Source: Rhizorhabdus dicambivorans (GTDB lineage: Bacteria > Pseudomonadota > Alphaproteobacteria > Sphingomonadales > Sphingomonadaceae). From it: a stretch of 64,000 bases of DNA. The stretch's first letter is position 1, and every line of letters starts with the position of its first letter. Below the pieces are notes generated by a model. That model saw only the letters and a list, made by a program, of their open reading frames with translations, searched no databases and was not told where the DNA came from. Location of the stretch: positions 4,938,001-5,002,000 of the forward strand of contig NZ_CP023449.1 of assembly GCF_002355275.1 (NCBI RefSeq), in the 5' to 3' direction. Shown piece by piece: positions 61,955 through 64,000 of the stretch. Position numbers and translations under genes: made by a program.

Positions 61955-63601
61955 ATGAAGAAGCTCATCCTCGCCGCCATGCTCGCCGCCCTCCCGGCCG
62001 CCGCCCAGGCCGGCCCGCCGCCGGCCAGGCCGAAGCTGATCGTCGCCATCTCCGTCGACCAGTTCTCTGCCGAGCTGTTCGCCCGCTACCGGCCGACCTA
62101 TCGCAAGGGCCTGCGCACCCTGTGGCGCGGCATCGCCTATCCGGTCGGCTATCAGAGCCATGGCGGCACCGAAACCTGCCCCGGCCACTCGGTGATCCTG
62201 ACCGGGCGTTATCCCGCCGGCACCGGCATCGTCGCCAATGCCTGGTATGACGCCGCCGGCAACGACACCTATTGCGTCAGCGTGCCCGGCCAATCCGATC
62301 CGAAGGCGCGCGGCCCGCAGAATATGCGGGTCACCACCCTGGGCGACTGGATAAAGACGGCCGAACCGGGCGCCCGTACCTTCGCCGTCTCGGCCAAGGA
62401 CCGGGCCGCCATCACCATGGCCGGCAAGCATGCCGACGGCGTCTACTGGTGGGAGGATGGCACCGGCTTCACCACCTCGCCCTCCGCAGGCCCCGCCACC
62501 CCGGCGGTGACCGGCCCCGCCGGCGCGTTCAACGCCGCCTTGTTCGCGCAGTGGCGCGCCGCACCGCCGACGCTCTGGCCCCGGCCTTCGAAGCGCTGCG
62601 CCGCGCTGCAGAAGCCCTATGTCTTCGGGGAGATGCCGATCACCGGCCGGGTCCCGCCCGAAATGGCGGCGGGCGCGACCGATGGCGCCGATTTCCTCCA
62701 GAGCAGGCATTTCCAGGACATCGTCAGGGTCTCCCCGACGATGGACGGCCTCACCGCCGATTTCGCGATCGACCTGATCCGGCGCGAACGGCTGGGCCAT
62801 GGCCCGGCGACCGACGTGCTGGCGGTCAGCTTCTCGGGCACCGACTATGTCGGCCACCGGCTCGGCAATGGCGGCGCGGAGATGTGCGTCCAGCAGGAAG
62901 CGGTCGACAGGGCGATCGGCCGGCTGCTGAAGGCGGTCCGGGCCCAGCGCGTGCCGGTGATGGTGATGCTCACCGCCGACCATGGCGGCACCGACGCCGC
63001 CGAGCGCCAGCATGATCATGACGGGCAGGCGGCCCGGGTCGACCGCACCGCCTTCGCGAAGCGGCTCGACGCCGACCTGCGGCAGCAGCTGGGCATCGAT
63101 TTCGACCCCTTCCTGGGCAATGATCCCGAACAGCTCTACATCGACCCGCGCGCCGACAAGGCGCTGGAGGCGCGAATCCGCGCGGCGGCGATCGCCTGGC
63201 TCCGCCAGCAGCCTGAGGTCCGCGAAGTCCACGACAGCGGCGAGATCGCGGCGACGGTCATTGCGCCGGGCACGCCGCCCGACCGGCTGACCAACCTCCA
63301 GCGTCTCAAGCTCAGCTATGACAGCGAGCGCTCGCCGGACATCGTCGCGGTGTTCGCGGAACGATCGAGCTTCGGCATCCCGCGCAAGACCGGCGACTAT
63401 GTCGCGGGCCATGGCAGCGTCTGGAACCATGACCGGCAGGTGCCGATCCTGTTCTGGTGGCCCGGCGTGAAGCGCCAGGATCGCGCCGCGCCGGCCCAGG
63501 TTGTGGATATAGCGCCGACGCTGGCCGCGATCGCCGGCATCGCCCCGCCGGTCCCCGTCGACGGCCAGTGCCTCGATCTGGGCGGCAACTGCCCGAAATA
63601 G
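61955..63601 (+). CDS. Alkaline phosphatase, PafA/SPAP type
   Basis: A 548-aa periplasmic zinc phosphatase with a signal peptide (LILAAMLAALPAAAQA). It matches the threonine-nucleophile group that includes Sphingomonas SPAP and PafA: Asp35 (SVDQF), Thr74 (GGTETCPGHSVI), Asn95 (NAWYD), and the Lys148-x-Arg150 pair (SAKDRAAI). Metal ligands are also seen in SGTDYVGHRLG, TADHGGTDAA and the late HGSVWNHDR. The 21-residue Thr-Asn spacing equals that known for SPAP and PafA. ACGGAG precedes ATG 61955. Confidence 0.9.
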   Translation: MKKLILAAMLAALPAAAQAGPPPARPKLIVAISVDQFSAELFARYRPTYRKGLRTLWRGIAYPVGYQSHGGTETCPGHSVILTGRYPAGTGIVANAWYDAAGNDTYCVSVPGQSDPKARGPQNMRVTTLGDWIKTAEPGARTFAVSAKDRAAITMAGKHADGVYWWEDGTGFTTSPSAGPATPAVTGPAGAFNAALFAQWRAAPPTLWPRPSKRCAALQKPYVFGEMPITGRVPPEMAAGATDGADFLQSRHFQDIVRVSPTMDGLTADFAIDLIRRERLGHGPATDVLAVSFSGTDYVGHRLGNGGAEMCVQQEAVDRAIGRLLKAVRAQRVPVMVMLTADHGGTDAAERQHDHDGQAARVDRTAFAKRLDADLRQQLGIDFDPFLGNDPEQLYIDPRADKALEARIRAAAIAWLRQQPEVREVHDSGEIAATVIAPGTPPDRLTNLQRLKLSYDSERSPDIVAVFAERSSFGIPRKTGDYVAGHGSVWNHDRQVPILFWWPGVKRQDRAAPAQVVDIAPTLAAIAGIAPPVPVDGQCLDLGGNCPK

Positions 63602-63792
63602 GAATTTCGGTCAGACCGGCCGCGCCCAGCTGGGCTGGGCTTCCTACAGTTTCGACGTGGTCGTGGGTCAGGACCGCGTAGCCACCATCGGATTGATAGG
63701 CGGCATATCTATTCGTGCACGGCTTCAAGCGATATATCGGGAAGGCATCGATCACGATATCCAGACGGCACCTTCGGGGAGAAGTTCGACAT

Positions 63793-64000
63793 GAGCCGCT
63801 TTACCAGCGCTTTGGCCGGCTTCATGTTCACATCCTTCGCACTCACTGCCGCTCAGGCCGCGAAACCCGAAAGGGGGGTTGAACCGGGCATTTATGGCAA
63901 CGTGCGCTATTACGAAGAATCCGGCGATGTCAGTGGCATGGAAATCGCCGTCCATGCCGGTGAGGCTCGGCTCGTGGAAACCACAATCTGCGACGGCGCG
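63793..64000 (+). CDS. Hypothetical secreted protein, 3' end outside window
   Basis: An open frame begins at ATG 63793 and runs off the window (69 codons seen). The N-terminus is a signal peptide (AGFMFTSFALTAAQA). The visible mature part (YGNVRYYEESGDVSGMEIA) matches no family I know. GGGGAGAAG lies upstream of the start. Confidence 0.6.

Noticed and set aside
63312-63755. Minus-strand open frame near the window end
   Set aside because: Mostly antisense to the alkaline phosphatase gene, without a recognisable domain; the remaining 190-bp gap shows no convincing gene.

Overview
The window is high-GC chromosomal DNA from an alphaproteobacterium, most likely a sphingomonad (Sphingomonas/Rhizorhabdus type). 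This rests on gene content and order: secG next to tpiA, the run tsaB-rimI-mucR-fur-plsC-miaB-phoH-ybeY, hflK-hflC-degP, an exosortase module with a PEP-CTERM protein, and a PafA/SPAP-type alkaline phosphatase. I have not identified the species. Coding density is high, and only one gene-free gap exceeds 300 bp (30875-31289). No rRNA, tRNA, CRISPR array or prophage was seen.

Layout. 1-5.5 kb: the 3' part of a class A penicillin-binding protein, prfB, a secreted CAP-domain protein, a Tat-exported Ppx/GppA-like protein and a small His/Trp/Arg-rich secreted protein. 5.7-12.7 kb: a tripartite RND efflux operon (adaptor, pump, outer-membrane channel), a TonB-like gene broken by an in-frame amber codon, and a secreted EF-hand protein. 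12.8-15.7 kb (minus): tpiA, secG, pyrG. 15.9-20.3 kb (plus): a PpiD-like chaperone, trpE and an outer-membrane beta-barrel. 20.4-24.0 kb (minus): hflK-hflC-degP, the membrane protein quality-control unit. 24.0-30.9 kb: mrp, a CoA-binding protein, an IMPase-family phosphatase, pmbA, ubiA, rsmE and gshA.

31-44 kb is the main accessory block. It holds a second CAP protein, a PEP-CTERM substrate, an exosortase, EpsI, an XrtV-type accessory protein and an EpsD-like isomerase, followed by an exopolysaccharide set: polyprenyl glycosylphosphotransferase, TPR lipoprotein, two family-2 glycosyltransferases, flippase and O-antigen ligase/polymerase. The first group should sort a PEP-CTERM protein at the inner membrane; the second should build and export a polysaccharide. 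Exosortases and polysaccharide genes are commonly linked.

44-52.4 kb is a conserved housekeeping run (Nfu protein, nitroreductase, tsaB, rimI, mucR, fur, plsC, miaB, phoH, ybeY). It is split by an intact IS481-family element inserted exactly at the plsC stop codon. 52.4-57 kb: a hypothetical secreted protein and two sorbosone/glucose-dehydrogenase-like beta-propellers around a CorC-type CBS protein. 57-64 kb: bpt, ilvA, a beta-hydroxyacid dehydrogenase, an amidohydrolase whose N-terminus reads through a palindromic repeat, an alkaline phosphatase, and the start of a further secreted protein cut by the window end.

Short palindromic repeats recur between genes. Several lie between convergent genes and probably end transcription from both sides.
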